Program-made: the position numbers and the translations under genes
The notes under the pieces: model-generated
What the model saw: the letters and a program-made list of their open reading frames with translations, nothing else
What the model was told of the DNA's origin: nothing
Database searches by the model: none
Assembly (NCBI GenBank): GCA_964247975.1
Contig: CAXTWH010000026.1
Span: 12,157 to 76,156 of the forward strand
Source: KBS-96 sp964247975
GTDB lineage: Bacteria; Acidobacteriota; Terriglobia; Bryobacterales; Bryobacteraceae
Length of the DNA: 64,000 bases
Direction: 5' to 3'
Shown: in pieces, positions 36,787-45,270 of the stretch
Layout: the number at the start of each line of letters is the position of its first letter
Position numbering within the stretch: the stretch's first letter is position 1

Positions 36787-37476
36787 TTGGAACTGCCGTC
36801 CTCTTGTAAATGCGGAGGTAAGGGCGGCGCATCTCATATAAAAAATCAATCTACGCCTGATACGGAAATCGGACAAATTTGGCAGCAGATTGAGGGGCGA
36901 AGCTTGCTGGTGCGCCCTCATGAGGAAGAAGATCCGGATACCCTCTTTGATTGGCTGTGCCGTGAACTAACAAGTAGTCAACTGGAACAGGATGCAGAGG
37001 GAAATATATTGATCATGGCACCCACCGGAGGCGAAACGTCTTATCGGAACATGGAGTTGGCCCGGCAACTCCAGACGTGGGCCATGCAGCAAGGGCGAGG
37101 CCGGGCTTTTGATTCAAGCGTATTGTTTGTGCTGCCTGATGGTTCAAAACGAGGACCGGATGCCGCTTGGGTCAGTCAAGAAAAGCTCGCGACACTCACC
37201 CGGGAAGAACGGCGCAAGTTTTTGCGCTTAGTGCCGGATTTTGCGGTGGAACTGAAATCGCTGACCGATCATCTTTCCGATCTGCAGCGAAAAATGCAGA
37301 ACTGGATGCGGAACGGCGTTTCACTGGGCTGGCTGATTCACCCGGACAAGCAATGTGTTTTCGTTTATGAAGGTTCGGAAACTCCAGTTGTCGTTTCGAG
37401 CAACCGGCTCCTGGCGACAGAACCGGTTTTAGGCTTTGAACTTGACCTGGAACAAATCTGGAAAGGTTTAGATTAA
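36787..37476 (+). CDS. Uma2-family (DUF820) PD-(D/E)xK nuclease-like protein
   Basis: About 229 residues. The core from about residue 55 shows the Uma2 pattern: ILIMAPTGGETSYRNMEL, GPDAAWV (the catalytic Asp), VPDFAVELKS (the E-x-K pair), then MQNWMRNGVSLGWLIHPDKQCVFVY. Uma2 proteins have a restriction-endonuclease fold; biological roles are poorly known and they are common in cyanobacteria and Acidobacteria. The N-terminal 45 residues (Cys/Gly/Lys-rich, from a TTG at 36787) are atypical and the true start may be later. It is convergent with the isomerase gene, stops 3 bases apart. Confidence 0.85.
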   Translation: MELPSSCKCGGKGGASHIKNQSTPDTEIGQIWQQIEGRSLLVRPHEEEDPDTLFDWLCRELTSSQLEQDAEGNILIMAPTGGETSYRNMELARQLQTWAMQQGRGRAFDSSVLFVLPDGSKRGPDAAWVSQEKLATLTREERRKFLRLVPDFAVELKSLTDHLSDLQRKMQNWMRNGVSLGWLIHPDKQCVFVYEGSETPVVVSSNRLLATEPVLGFELDLEQIWKGLD

Positions 37477-37479
37477 TAA

Positions 37480-38316
37480 TCAAACCAGCTTTCGCAGCAG
37501 TTCGAGGCCGGAGCGAATATCCTGCGCGCGCTTAGCCGCGTCCTGTTCTTCCCGTTCCAAACTCAAAATTCCCGTATAGCCGATCTCTTTCAAAGCTGCA
37601 ATGAATTGGGGAATACCCACGCTGCCCTGCCCCAATGCGCGTTCTTTTCCTAAAGCGTTCGGGTCTTCCTTCAGCGGCCAATCCCCGTCCTTGCAATGCA
37701 CGCTGATCACATGATGGCCCAGAAGGTGCAGCGCTTCAATCGGGTTTCCGGTCCCGTACAAAATCATATTGGCCGGGTCGAAGTTAATCTTCAGGTTCGG
37801 CCTGTCCACATCCCCAATAAACCGCATCAGCACATCTGCCGGCTCCTGCCCGGTTTCAAGCGTAAATGCCTGGTTCAGTTTTGAACAGTGATCGCACAAC
37901 ATACGCGTCACTTCCACAATCTCGTCATAACAGCCATCTTGCGGGTCGTGCGGCACAAACCCGATATGGCAGGCGACGCTGTGTATGCCCAGCCGCGACG
38001 CAATCTCCGCCACTTCCTTAGTGCGGATCACCCGATCCTTGCGGGTTCCTTCCGGCACCAATCCTACGGTGCGCTTCACAGTCGGAATATCAGCGTAGTC
38101 TTCGCCTGCGTAGCTGCAAACCGCTGTTACCGGCAAAAATTGTTCCGCTTCCAGCGCTGTCTGCCATTTTTCGACGATGCCTTCCAAAGGCAACTCACCG
38201 GGAAAACCCAACTGCCCCGTCGAAACCCCGAACTCTTTCACTTCCCGCAAACACTGCTCGGCATCTTCCTTCGCCCAGAACATCAACCCAATTTCCATCG
38301 GCTCTAAGGAGCGCAT
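37480..38316 (-). CDS. Sugar phosphate isomerase/epimerase (xylose isomerase-like TIM barrel)
   Basis: About 278 residues of the AP-endonuclease-2/xylose-isomerase-like TIM-barrel family. Seen: IGLMFWAKEDAEQCLREVKEFG at the N-terminus, HSVACHIGFVPHD, FTLETGQEPADVL (metal Glu), LKINFDPANMILYG (metal Asp), VISVHCKDGDW (metal His) and GILSLEREE. Relatives act in inositol and sugar catabolism (IolE/IolI-like, L-ribulose epimerases). The ATG at 38316 overlaps the end of the upstream dehydrogenase gene by 13 bases and has GAGGGAGG upstream, implying translational coupling. With inositol oxygenase nearby, a polyol pathway role is likely. Confidence 0.87.
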   Translation of the reverse strand: MRSLEPMEIGLMFWAKEDAEQCLREVKEFGVSTGQLGFPGELPLEGIVEKWQTALEAEQFLPVTAVCSYAGEDYADIPTVKRTVGLVPEGTRKDRVIRTKEVAEIASRLGIHSVACHIGFVPHDPQDGCYDEIVEVTRMLCDHCSKLNQAFTLETGQEPADVLMRFIGDVDRPNLKINFDPANMILYGTGNPIEALHLLGHHVISVHCKDGDWPLKEDPNALGKERALGQGSVGIPQFIAALKEIGYTGILSLEREEQDAAKRAQDIRSGLELLRKLV

Positions 38317-39299
38317 TCGATTTGTTTTCCTCCCTCGGCTCTCGATTGGCCTATTGCTAAAGCCAGTTTCACTGCCCGCGCTGAATCCTGTGGAAGACAG
38401 CGCTTCGGCTTTTCTCCGGTTTGGCAGCACTGCACAAAATACTTCACTTCTGCATCGTAAGCATCAACGCTTTCCAGCTTAATCGTTTTCAGATTTCCTC
38501 CTCCGTCGCTTAAGCGCAAACCGCTCGGAGCTAATTCCAGTTGTCCGCGTTCGGCCAACACCTGAAAGCCCATTGCGAAAGGCGTTTCCGGCGGAAACCA
38601 GCCGCCTTGGATGCGAACTTCCGGTCTTCCAGGATAGATCAGCGTTGCGCTCACTGTATCCACTTCGCCCAGGCTCTTGGCGGCCACTCTCTGCGGCATT
38701 CCGAATAACAATAATGCCTGGTCCACATCATGAACCAGCAAATCCAACAACGCGCCGCCGCTTTTCGCTTGGTCGGGAAGCCACCGGCTCCAGTTGGGCA
38801 GTCCGCAGCGCCGCACCAGCGTAGCGGTTCTTACCGCTCCATATTCGCCTGACCTGACAAACTGCTCCAGATACTGGTACTCAGGCCAGAATCGCAGCAC
38901 CTGCCCGATCATCAAAATCTTCTCTGCTTCCTGCGCCGCTTCCGTCATGCGATCGCATTCTTCCGTCGTCAGCGCCATCGGTTTTTCGCAGAGAACGTGT
39001 TTGCCTGCTTTGAGCGCCGCCGTTACAACAGTCACGTGCAGATCCGTAGGCAGGCACACATCCACTGCCTCCACTTCTGCGTCTTGCACCAGTTCGCGCC
39101 AGTCCCGATATTTGCGAACCTGCGAAAAATCGTATTTCGCCGTTTCGCGTTCTAAATTTCCGCCCACTTGGGTCAGGTCGCCTTCGAGCGCCTGCGGATT
39201 ATTCGTTGAAACTGCCGCTACTGAAACTCCCTCAATATTCAAAAAAGATTTCAGATGGGTCGCGCCCATAAAACCAAGGCCGATAATGCCGATTTTCAC
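38304..39299 (-). CDS. Gfo/Idh/MocA-family NAD(P)-dependent dehydrogenase
   Basis: About 331 residues. The N-terminal Rossmann motif KIGIIGLGFMGATHLKSF comes directly after a GTG at 39299, chosen as start; the frame upstream to 39398 looks non-coding. The family signature VLCEKPMALTTEECDRM carries the catalytic Lys (EKP), and the C-terminal sheet domain includes GGALLDLLVHDVDQALLLFG with the conserved DxxxH-type pair. The family oxidises sugars and polyols, including myo-inositol. Its gene overlaps the isomerase downstream and is divergent from inositol oxygenase with a 126-base shared promoter region, so I infer inositol or related polyol metabolism. Confidence 0.88.
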   Translation of the reverse strand: MKIGIIGLGFMGATHLKSFLNIEGVSVAAVSTNNPQALEGDLTQVGGNLERETAKYDFSQVRKYRDWRELVQDAEVEAVDVCLPTDLHVTVVTAALKAGKHVLCEKPMALTTEECDRMTEAAQEAEKILMIGQVLRFWPEYQYLEQFVRSGEYGAVRTATLVRRCGLPNWSRWLPDQAKSGGALLDLLVHDVDQALLLFGMPQRVAAKSLGEVDTVSATLIYPGRPEVRIQGGWFPPETPFAMGFQVLAERGQLELAPSGLRLSDGGGNLKTIKLESVDAYDAEVKYFVQCCQTGEKPKRCLPQDSARAVKLALAIGQSRAEGGKQIECAP

Positions 39300-39425
39300 G
39301 AACGTATGGTAGCTTAAAACTCCCTCAAGAGCGCGTTTATTGGGAAAATACGCAAACACCCGAAAATCGCTTATCCTGAAAGAAGCCGCACCGCACAAAA
39401 CTTAACGCCGCTTTAAAGGATTCCC

Positions 39426-40286
39426 ATGCAGGCACTTACTAATTCGGAAGCCGCTCCGCTCGGCAGCTTGGAAGAGTGGGACGATTTTATTGCCTCCCGT
39501 TATCGTCCCGGCAAGGAAGAAACGGAATTTCGCAACTACGCGATGGATGCTAATCCCACCGTCACGGAATTTTACCGTCAGAACCACGCTTATCAAACTC
39601 TGGATTATGTTCTCGGGAAAAAAGCCGAATACGGAACGCTGAACCGCGGCCGGAAAAGCATCTGGGAAGCAGCCGAATATCTCAACACGCTGGTGGATGA
39701 TAGCGATCCTGACACCGATCTCACCCAGATTGAACATCTGCTGCAAACCTCTGAAGCGATCCGTCGAGACGGTCATCCGCGCTGGTTTGTGCTCACCGGT
39801 TTTCTGCACGATCTGGGCAAAGTTCTCTGCTTGTACGGCGAGCCGCAGTGGGGCGTGGTCGGCGATACTTTTCCGGTCGGCTGCGCGTATTCGGACCAGA
39901 TCGTATTTCCAGAATTCTTCGCCGCGAATCCGGACAGCCTCGTTCCTCAATACCAGACCAAATACGGCATTTATGAGCCAAACTGCGGTTTAGATAAGGT
40001 CCATCTTTCCTGGGGTCACGACGAGTATGTTTACACCGTCACTCGTCCTTACCTGCCGGAGCCTGCTCAATACATGCTCCGCTATCATTCCTTCTACCCT
40101 GCCCACAAACACGGCGCTTACGGCCATCTGATGACCGACCATGACCGGGAAATGTTTGAATGGGTGCGGAAATTTAACCAGTACGACCTTTATTCCAAAG
40201 GATTAGATCGTCCTAATCTTAAAGAAATTAAGCCCTTTTATGACGATTTATTTGCGGAATTTTTTCCCGCTAAGATTGCCTGGTAG
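39426..40286 (+). CDS. myo-Inositol oxygenase (MIOX)
   Basis: A 286-residue HD-fold di-iron oxygenase that cleaves myo-inositol to D-glucuronate with O2. All iron and substrate residues of the eukaryotic enzyme can be matched in order: RRDGHPRW (His), FLHDLGKV (His-Asp, Lys), LSWGHDEYV (His), RYHSFYPAHKHGAY (His) and a late Asp in MTDHD. FRNYAMDANPTVTEFYR at the N-terminus is also characteristic. Length equals the eukaryotic enzyme. It is followed by a strong terminator at 40291. The divergent dehydrogenase/isomerase pair suggests a small inositol utilisation locus. Confidence 0.95.
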   Translation: MQALTNSEAAPLGSLEEWDDFIASRYRPGKEETEFRNYAMDANPTVTEFYRQNHAYQTLDYVLGKKAEYGTLNRGRKSIWEAAEYLNTLVDDSDPDTDLTQIEHLLQTSEAIRRDGHPRWFVLTGFLHDLGKVLCLYGEPQWGVVGDTFPVGCAYSDQIVFPEFFAANPDSLVPQYQTKYGIYEPNCGLDKVHLSWGHDEYVYTVTRPYLPEPAQYMLRYHSFYPAHKHGAYGHLMTDHDREMFEWVRKFNQYDLYSKGLDRPNLKEIKPFYDDLFAEFFPAKIAW

Positions 40287-40290
40287 ATAG

Positions 40291-40332
40291 AAAAAGCCTC
40301 GCTTGTTCCTTTTGTAGGAAGCGGGGCTTTTT
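40291..40332. terminator. Bidirectional rho-independent terminator
   Basis: AAAAAGCCTCGCTT (40291-40304) and AAGCGGGGCTTTTT (40319-40332) pair over 14 bases with one G-T pair around a 14-base loop. The A-run and T-run on the two sides allow termination from both directions. It serves the inositol oxygenase gene and the convergent GAF-ANTAR gene. Confidence 0.88.
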
Positions 40333-40348
40333 GTTGCTGTTAACAGCT

Positions 40349-41098
40349 TTACTGTACGTTTTCCGTTTTCCGGCTCAGGTCTTCCGCCAGAATAATCGCT
40401 TCCGCCAACTCCCGCATTGGCCTTCGCAATCGCCGGCTTTCGTTGCGCAGTCGGAGGTAAGCTTCTTCTTCGGTTAACCCTTGGCGATGCTGCAGAATTC
40501 CTTTCGCCCGCTCCACCAGTTTCCTGGTTTCAAGCTGGCGTTTCATTTCCTGCGTTTCTTCGAGCAGCCGCGCGTTTTCTTCCGCCAGCACCGATTTGGA
40601 AATAGCGCCGCCCATTTGTTCGCCAATAAAAGTCAGCAGCGCAATCTCATCGGCGCTGTGCTGGTAAGGCTGGCGATGATGTACGTTCACTACGCCGATA
40701 ATTTCTCCGCTCGCCACCAGCGGCACGGAACAAAGCGCTTCGTAAGTATCTTCAATCAAAGCTTGAAAGTGCTTGAAGCGGGCATCGGCAGCCGCATTCT
40801 GCGGCAGCGCCACCACCGATCGGTGTTCAGCCACCCAGCCGGTGACGCCCTCGCCGACTTTCATGCGAATATGCCCCAAATCCACTTGGTGCGGCACCTG
40901 CGAAGCGCGAAGAACCATCTCATTTGAGCCGTGGTCGATCAGGTAAACCAGGCATGCGTCGCACGCCGTTACCTGTACAGTTAAACCCACAATTTCGCCG
41001 AGCATCTCATCCAGAGAGATTTCGGAACTGACGATGCTGCTGATACGGTGAAGAAGTGAAACCTGCAAAATCGGAGGCTCCATAAAAGTTGTAGCCAT
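40349..41098 (-). CDS. GAF-ANTAR domain RNA-binding antiterminator
   Basis: A 249-residue two-domain signalling protein. The GAF domain (about 20-165) includes LTVQVTACDACLVYLID, GEGVTGWVAEHRSVVALP, and LVASGEIIGVVNVHHRQP. A coiled coil follows (about 170-195), then a C-terminal ANTAR domain (RKLVERAKGILQHRQGLTEEEAYLRLR, RRPMRELAEAII). ANTAR proteins bind dual-hairpin RNA and prevent transcription termination; the ligand for GAF is unknown. No obvious paired-hairpin target was identified nearby by eye. It is divergent from the LysR gene. Confidence 0.93.
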   Translation of the reverse strand: MATTFMEPPILQVSLLHRISSIVSSEISLDEMLGEIVGLTVQVTACDACLVYLIDHGSNEMVLRASQVPHQVDLGHIRMKVGEGVTGWVAEHRSVVALPQNAAADARFKHFQALIEDTYEALCSVPLVASGEIIGVVNVHHRQPYQHSADEIALLTFIGEQMGGAISKSVLAEENARLLEETQEMKRQLETRKLVERAKGILQHRQGLTEEEAYLRLRNESRRLRRPMRELAEAIILAEDLSRKTENVQ

Positions 41099-41278
41099 AC
41101 TCGACTGTACCGTTACCGGTTAAGCCTGGCAATCAATTCTTTTAATCTAAGGTATGGACGGCAGTTTTGGAAGAATTCCAGTTTGCTTTTGAATCCCGGC
41201 CAACCCGTGTAAACTGAATTATATAAAAAGAATGGATCGAGTTTATAAGCGTAATCGAACGCATTTTTCTTAGCCCTC

Positions 41279-42214
41279 ATGGATCTCGATCAACTGCATA
41301 CATTTTTAGAAATTGTTCGTTTGAAAAGCTTTTCCAAAGCGGCTCAGACCTGCTATCGGACTCAACCGGCCATCAGCGCCCAGGTGCGTCAGTTGGAACA
41401 GGAACTGAATACCATTTTGTTTGAACGTCTCGGCACCCGAATCTCGCTCACGGTGGCTGGCCGAATCTTTGCCGAATACGCGGAACAAATCCTGGAACTG
41501 CGCAAGCGCGCCCAGGACGCCATCAACGAACTGGAAAAAGTGCCGCGCGGCGAACTCGTGATTGCCGCCAATGAAGCAACTTGTATCTACGTTTTGCCGC
41601 GCGTGTTCGCGGAATTTAAAAAACGTTTTCCCAACGTTCAACTCCTGGTGGATCGTTCTTATGGAACCCGCGTGGTGCAGGCCGTTCTCGACAACCAGGC
41701 TGATTTCGGCATCACGCAGCTTCCTATTCAGGAAAAGAAACTTCAAACCGTAAAAATCCATACTGACGAAATCCGCCTTTTGGCTCCGCCTTGGCATCAT
41801 CTGGCGCAACTGCCGCAGATTCTGCCTCGCGATCTGGTCGGCGAACCGCTGCTGATACCGAAAACCGGCACCACTCGGGCCAGACTCAATGAATGGCTTG
41901 ATCCGATCGAAGACGAAATGACAATTTCGATGGAACTAGATTCCACGGAAATGATCAAACGTTTTGTAATGGCTGAACTGGGCGTTTCGTTCTTGGCAGC
42001 TTCCCATTGCGCGGAAGATGTGGAAGCGGGACGCTTGGCGGCGATTGCCTTAGGGCCGGAACCGATGATGCGGCGATTGGGTTTGATTTATCGTAAAGAT
42101 AAGTCTTTGTCCAAAGCGGCTCTTGGTTTCATTCAGGTCACAATCGAAAATGCAGGATCGGCAACGCCCGGTACCAGCGTAACTCAACAATTACCTAAAG
42201 CTGCTGGTTCATAA
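41279..42214 (+). CDS. LysR-family transcriptional regulator (CysB/Cbl-like)
   Basis: A 311-residue LysR-type regulator. The N-terminal HTH has MDLDQLHTFLEIVRLKSFSKAAQTCYRTQPAISAQVRQLE and NTILFERLGTRISLTVAG. The effector domain spans about 90-300 (GELVIAANEATCIYVLPRVFAEF, VLDNQADFGI). The effector is not predictable. The likely target is either the divergent GAF-ANTAR gene or the small genes downstream. The ATG at 41279 matches the family N-terminus. Confidence 0.93.
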   Translation: MDLDQLHTFLEIVRLKSFSKAAQTCYRTQPAISAQVRQLEQELNTILFERLGTRISLTVAGRIFAEYAEQILELRKRAQDAINELEKVPRGELVIAANEATCIYVLPRVFAEFKKRFPNVQLLVDRSYGTRVVQAVLDNQADFGITQLPIQEKKLQTVKIHTDEIRLLAPPWHHLAQLPQILPRDLVGEPLLIPKTGTTRARLNEWLDPIEDEMTISMELDSTEMIKRFVMAELGVSFLAASHCAEDVEAGRLAAIALGPEPMMRRLGLIYRKDKSLSKAALGFIQVTIENAGSATPGTSVTQQLPKAAGS

Positions 42215-42234
42215 TCAGCGTAGTTGGTCGGGAG

Positions 42235-42603
42235 ATGGAAAAGTTAACCGCTAAAAGCTCGACGATTTTTATCGCAACCAATGAGGAAACCCACGTTTAC
42301 CGCTCCGTGCGCGACGTGCCTGTTCATTTACGCCGCCGTTTGGAAGAAAGCACCAGCGGCACGAACTCCGCCACCATTCTGATTGCCGATAAACGCGGTC
42401 GGGAGGAATTGGTCCGAGCCTTACAAGGGTTGCCAAGCGAAGTACAGTCGCGTTTAGCGACCACTTTACGCGCCAACCAGAAACGCCAGGCGGCGGCTTC
42501 CATGCCGAAAGCCCGTCGCAAAAAACAACTGCGGCTTTGGCTGGAAATTTTGGCTCCGGTCGCGGTAGGCCTCACGGTCTGGCTGCTGACCACTGTTCGT
42601 TAA
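42235..42603 (+). CDS. Hypothetical protein with C-terminal membrane helix
   Basis: A 122-residue protein. The N-terminal 75 residues look soluble (SSTIFIATNEETHVYRSVRDVP, LRRRLEES, ATILIADKRGREELVRALQGLP). A basic stretch (PKARRKKQLR) precedes one C-terminal membrane helix (WLEILAPVAVGLTVWLLTTV). This resembles a tail-anchored protein. I do not recognise the family. It follows the LysR gene by 20 bases and may be in the same transcript. Confidence 0.75.
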   Translation: MEKLTAKSSTIFIATNEETHVYRSVRDVPVHLRRRLEESTSGTNSATILIADKRGREELVRALQGLPSEVQSRLATTLRANQKRQAAASMPKARRKKQLRLWLEILAPVAVGLTVWLLTTVR

Positions 42604-42659
42604 CTCCAGCAAGTTTCATTTTCGTTAAAGCTTGCTTGATTTAAGCCGATGAGGAAGAT

Positions 42660-43007
42660 GTGTTTGCATCCGATTCATCTCCTTTTTCTTCCAAGCTTCA
42701 TCTGACCCAGGAACCAGGCAAAAAGCGTGTGGCTCCCTGCCAAGTTGATCACTGCTCCGGCAAATGGCTTCAGATTACAACTCTGGAACCCGTTCCCGTC
42801 GGTGCTGCCATCAGCGTGGAACACGAGGACGCGCTGCTGCTTGGTGAGGTTTTTCTCAGCAAAACGCAAGCCCACTGTTATCAGATTGAAATTAAAGTGG
42901 AACAAACCCTGAACGGCTTAATGAATCTGATGGCTTTGCGCTCCCGGCTGCTGCAAGAAGCGGATGCAACAGTTCCTCAACCTGTTTTTTCGCAGATCAT
43001 GAAATAA
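42660..43007 (+). CDS. PilZ-like hypothetical protein
   Basis: A 115-residue protein starting at a GTG (42660) with GAGGAAG just upstream. The pattern of a beta strand with SGKWLQITTLEPVPVGAAISVEHEDALLLGEV, followed by more strands and a C-terminal helix, recalls PilZ-like beta-barrels in acidobacterial genomes. The canonical c-di-GMP motif (RxxxR ... D/NxSxxG) is not evident, so nucleotide binding is doubtful. Function unknown. Confidence 0.65.
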   Translation: MFASDSSPFSSKLHLTQEPGKKRVAPCQVDHCSGKWLQITTLEPVPVGAAISVEHEDALLLGEVFLSKTQAHCYQIEIKVEQTLNGLMNLMALRSRLLQEADATVPQPVFSQIMK

Positions 43008-43022
43008 TTTGCATATAAGCAA

Positions 43023-43544
43023 ATGCCGCGCCTTCGGCCCGTTTCTTTCCGGGTGCTCTGCCTGCTGGCAGCAGGCATCTCCGCAGTCGCCCAACAGGAT
43101 CGAACAACATCCAAGCCCGGCAGTTCCTACCGGCTTTACCAAGTTCCCTCTCAATCCAGCACCAACCACGGACCGGAGCTTTGGATCGAGAACACCCGAA
43201 CCGGACGACGCACATTCCTACTCGCCATTAGCGGAACAGTGAATTATCAATGGGCTTCGGACGGAACCGCCTTCGTGGTGAACGATCAAAGCTCCAGTGA
43301 TCGTGCGTCCTCTTATATTTACAATGCGGAAACGCTCAAGCGCATCGACCTTGAAAAGCAGATCCGCGCCGCCGACCCTGACATCAACCGCTTCACCGAC
43401 GCTCACCTCTATTTCATCGTCAAAAAATGGGAAACGACGCAGACCGTCCTTGTCCGCTTTTTCGGACACACCAACATTCCACCGGTTCTTAACTTTGATT
43501 ATTTGTATCGCGTTGACCGCTCTGGAAAAGTGCGGAAACTCTAG
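43023..43544 (+). CDS. Hypothetical secreted protein
   Basis: A 173-residue protein with a signal peptide (RVLCLLAAGISAVAQQ, cleavage near residue 25). The mature part is strand-rich (YRLYQVPSQSSTNHGPELWIENTRTGRRTFLLAI, then WASDGTAFVVNDQSSSDRAS), resembling one or two blades of a beta-propeller or a WD40-like (TolB-type) repeat. I do not recognise the family. It lies 15 bases after the PilZ-like gene and likely shares its transcript. Confidence 0.72.
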   Translation: MPRLRPVSFRVLCLLAAGISAVAQQDRTTSKPGSSYRLYQVPSQSSTNHGPELWIENTRTGRRTFLLAISGTVNYQWASDGTAFVVNDQSSSDRASSYIYNAETLKRIDLEKQIRAADPDINRFTDAHLYFIVKKWETTQTVLVRFFGHTNIPPVLNFDYLYRVDRSGKVRKL

Positions 43545-43593
43545 GGGTATGTTTACCCGATCAACTGCTGTACCTTGAATATCAGGAAACAAA

Positions 43594-44505
43594 ATGACCT
43601 GGACTGACAAATATCATCGCGACGGGTACGTCATCTTCGAAGCCCTGGTGCCTGCCGATGCGATTGACATCCATGTCGCGGCGCTCACCGGTCTTCTCGA
43701 CTCCTACAATTGCGGGCATAACCGCAGCCTTCACCATCTTGATGGCAAAACCAAGGCAGAACTCAGCCGGAAACTGAATGAACTGGAGTACTCGGAAACG
43801 CAGTCTCTACCGCTTTCATTATCCGAACCGCTTCAAGAAAAAATCGGGCAGATTTTCGGCAATAAGCCGATCTTATCTAACACACGCAGCAGTCTATGGG
43901 AGGCCGGTGATCGAGCGCCGCACTTCGACACATCCATGTTAAGCACAACGCCTTTCCATCACGTTTGCCGGTCCTGGTGCGCTTTGGATGATATCGATGC
44001 TGGAAGCGGCACTTTCTATGTGATACCCGGTACTCACAAGAAATTGCCTGACGAAGTCTGCCGGGCGATACTCGAACAGCCGCATGTATGCGAGCGCTTC
44101 TCGCAGCTTGAAAATCTCTACAAAGAATGCGATGGCAATGTTGATTCCCTTTCCCAATCGCCGATATGGAAGGACTTTCATTCCACTGTTTGGCCGATGA
44201 TCTGCGATTCCGTAGTTCAAAAAATTCAAAATGCCCCGCGAAAAGCTTTCCCGCTTCGCAAGGGCGATGTGGTGCTCTTTAATCCGCGTATTGTGCATGG
44301 GACTATGCCGCGCACTGATCTTCGCTTACCCCGAAAATCTAAGATTTCTGAGTGGCGATCGCCTGATTCCACAATTTATTTCGCCACGGAATACTTCGGT
44401 CCTACCCGCGATGGCAGGAACAAGCCGAACAGCGGCCGTTTCGCGGCATTAGGTGCCGTGAATACATCATGGGGTGCTTACATCCCTCCTAACGGAACTG
44501 TTTAG
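43594..44505 (+). CDS. Phytanoyl-CoA dioxygenase family (Fe/2-oxoglutarate) oxygenase
   Basis: A 303-residue double-stranded beta-helix oxygenase of the PhyH group. The Fe-binding His-x-Asp is in APHFDTSML, the DIDAGSGTFYVIPGTHKKLP segment is family-typical, and the distal His plus 2-oxoglutarate-binding Arg follow in VLFNPRIVHGTMPRTDLRLPR. PhyH enzymes hydroxylate small molecules, including siderophore and natural-product precursors. The substrate is unknown. Its end overlaps the convergent ABC ATPase gene by 39 bases, at the edge of the metal-chelate uptake island; a link is only suggestive. Confidence 0.87.
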   Translation: MTWTDKYHRDGYVIFEALVPADAIDIHVAALTGLLDSYNCGHNRSLHHLDGKTKAELSRKLNELEYSETQSLPLSLSEPLQEKIGQIFGNKPILSNTRSSLWEAGDRAPHFDTSMLSTTPFHHVCRSWCALDDIDAGSGTFYVIPGTHKKLPDEVCRAILEQPHVCERFSQLENLYKECDGNVDSLSQSPIWKDFHSTVWPMICDSVVQKIQNAPRKAFPLRKGDVVLFNPRIVHGTMPRTDLRLPRKSKISEWRSPDSTIYFATEYFGPTRDGRNKPNSGRFAALGAVNTSWGAYIPPNGTV

Positions 44506-45270
44506 CTGTCCATCACCTGTATAAATAGGAACGATGCTTTCATAGCTAATTCCGCCGTAAACAAAAGAAACACGCTTGATGTTCGTGCCGTAAAGCGCTC
44601 GCAGATTTTCTTCCGTCAGTACCGTTTGCGTGTTGCCATGCAGATAATTCGTTTCGCCTAACATCAGCAGGACATCATCTGCAATCGCAAGCGCGTGGTG
44701 CGGGTGATGGGTGGTCAATACAATGGTCAGCCCATCTTTGTGCGAAAGCCTTTTGATCCATTCCAGGATAATCGCCTGGTTCTTCAGATCGAGCGCGGAA
44801 GTCGGCTCGTCAAGCACCAGAATATCCGCTTCGGATACCAACGCGCGGGCAAAAATAGCTAACTGCCGCTGCCCTCCAGAGATCTGGTGAAACGGGCGCT
44901 CCGCCAGGTCGGTAATGCCAAAACGGTCCAGTGTCTCTCTGGCTAGTTGCACATCTTTCCGCGAAGGTTGCGAGAACAAACTGATGTGGCTGGCCCTTCC
45001 CATCAGCACCATGTCCAACACCGTGTAATCAAAGCTGACGCTGAAAAGCTGCGGCACAAAACCAATGCGGCCCTGTGCGTGTACTGAGCCTTCGCTTGGC
45101 TGGAGCGTGCCGAGCAAGAGCTTCAACAGCGTTGTTTTTCCGCTGCCGTTCGGGCCAAGCACGGCAAAAATCGAGCCCCGCCTGACCGCAGCCGTGTAAT
45201 CTCGAAAGATCCATTGGCCGGCTTGGTAGGCATAACCTAGTTTATTGAATTGGACTGGCAGTTCAGCCAC
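44467..45270 (-). CDS. FecE/FepC-type iron-chelate ABC transporter ATPase
   Basis: A 267-residue ATPase. Walker A is LGPNGSGKTTLL, the ABC signature is ISGGQRQLAIFARAL, Walker B is ILVLDEPTSALD, and the switch His is in LTTHHPHHALAI. It belongs to the FecE/FepC/BtuD group that powers uptake of ferric siderophores, heme or cobalamin. The GTG start at 45270 follows the permease stop directly with zero spacing, so the two are translationally linked. Partners in the island: permease 45271-46317 and binding protein 48889-49980. Confidence 0.93.
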   Translation of the reverse strand: MAELPVQFNKLGYAYQAGQWIFRDYTAAVRRGSIFAVLGPNGSGKTTLLKLLLGTLQPSEGSVHAQGRIGFVPQLFSVSFDYTVLDMVLMGRASHISLFSQPSRKDVQLARETLDRFGITDLAERPFHQISGGQRQLAIFARALVSEADILVLDEPTSALDLKNQAIILEWIKRLSHKDGLTIVLTTHHPHHALAIADDVLLMLGETNYLHGNTQTVLTEENLRALYGTNIKRVSFVYGGISYESIVPIYTGDGQLNSSVRRDVSTP

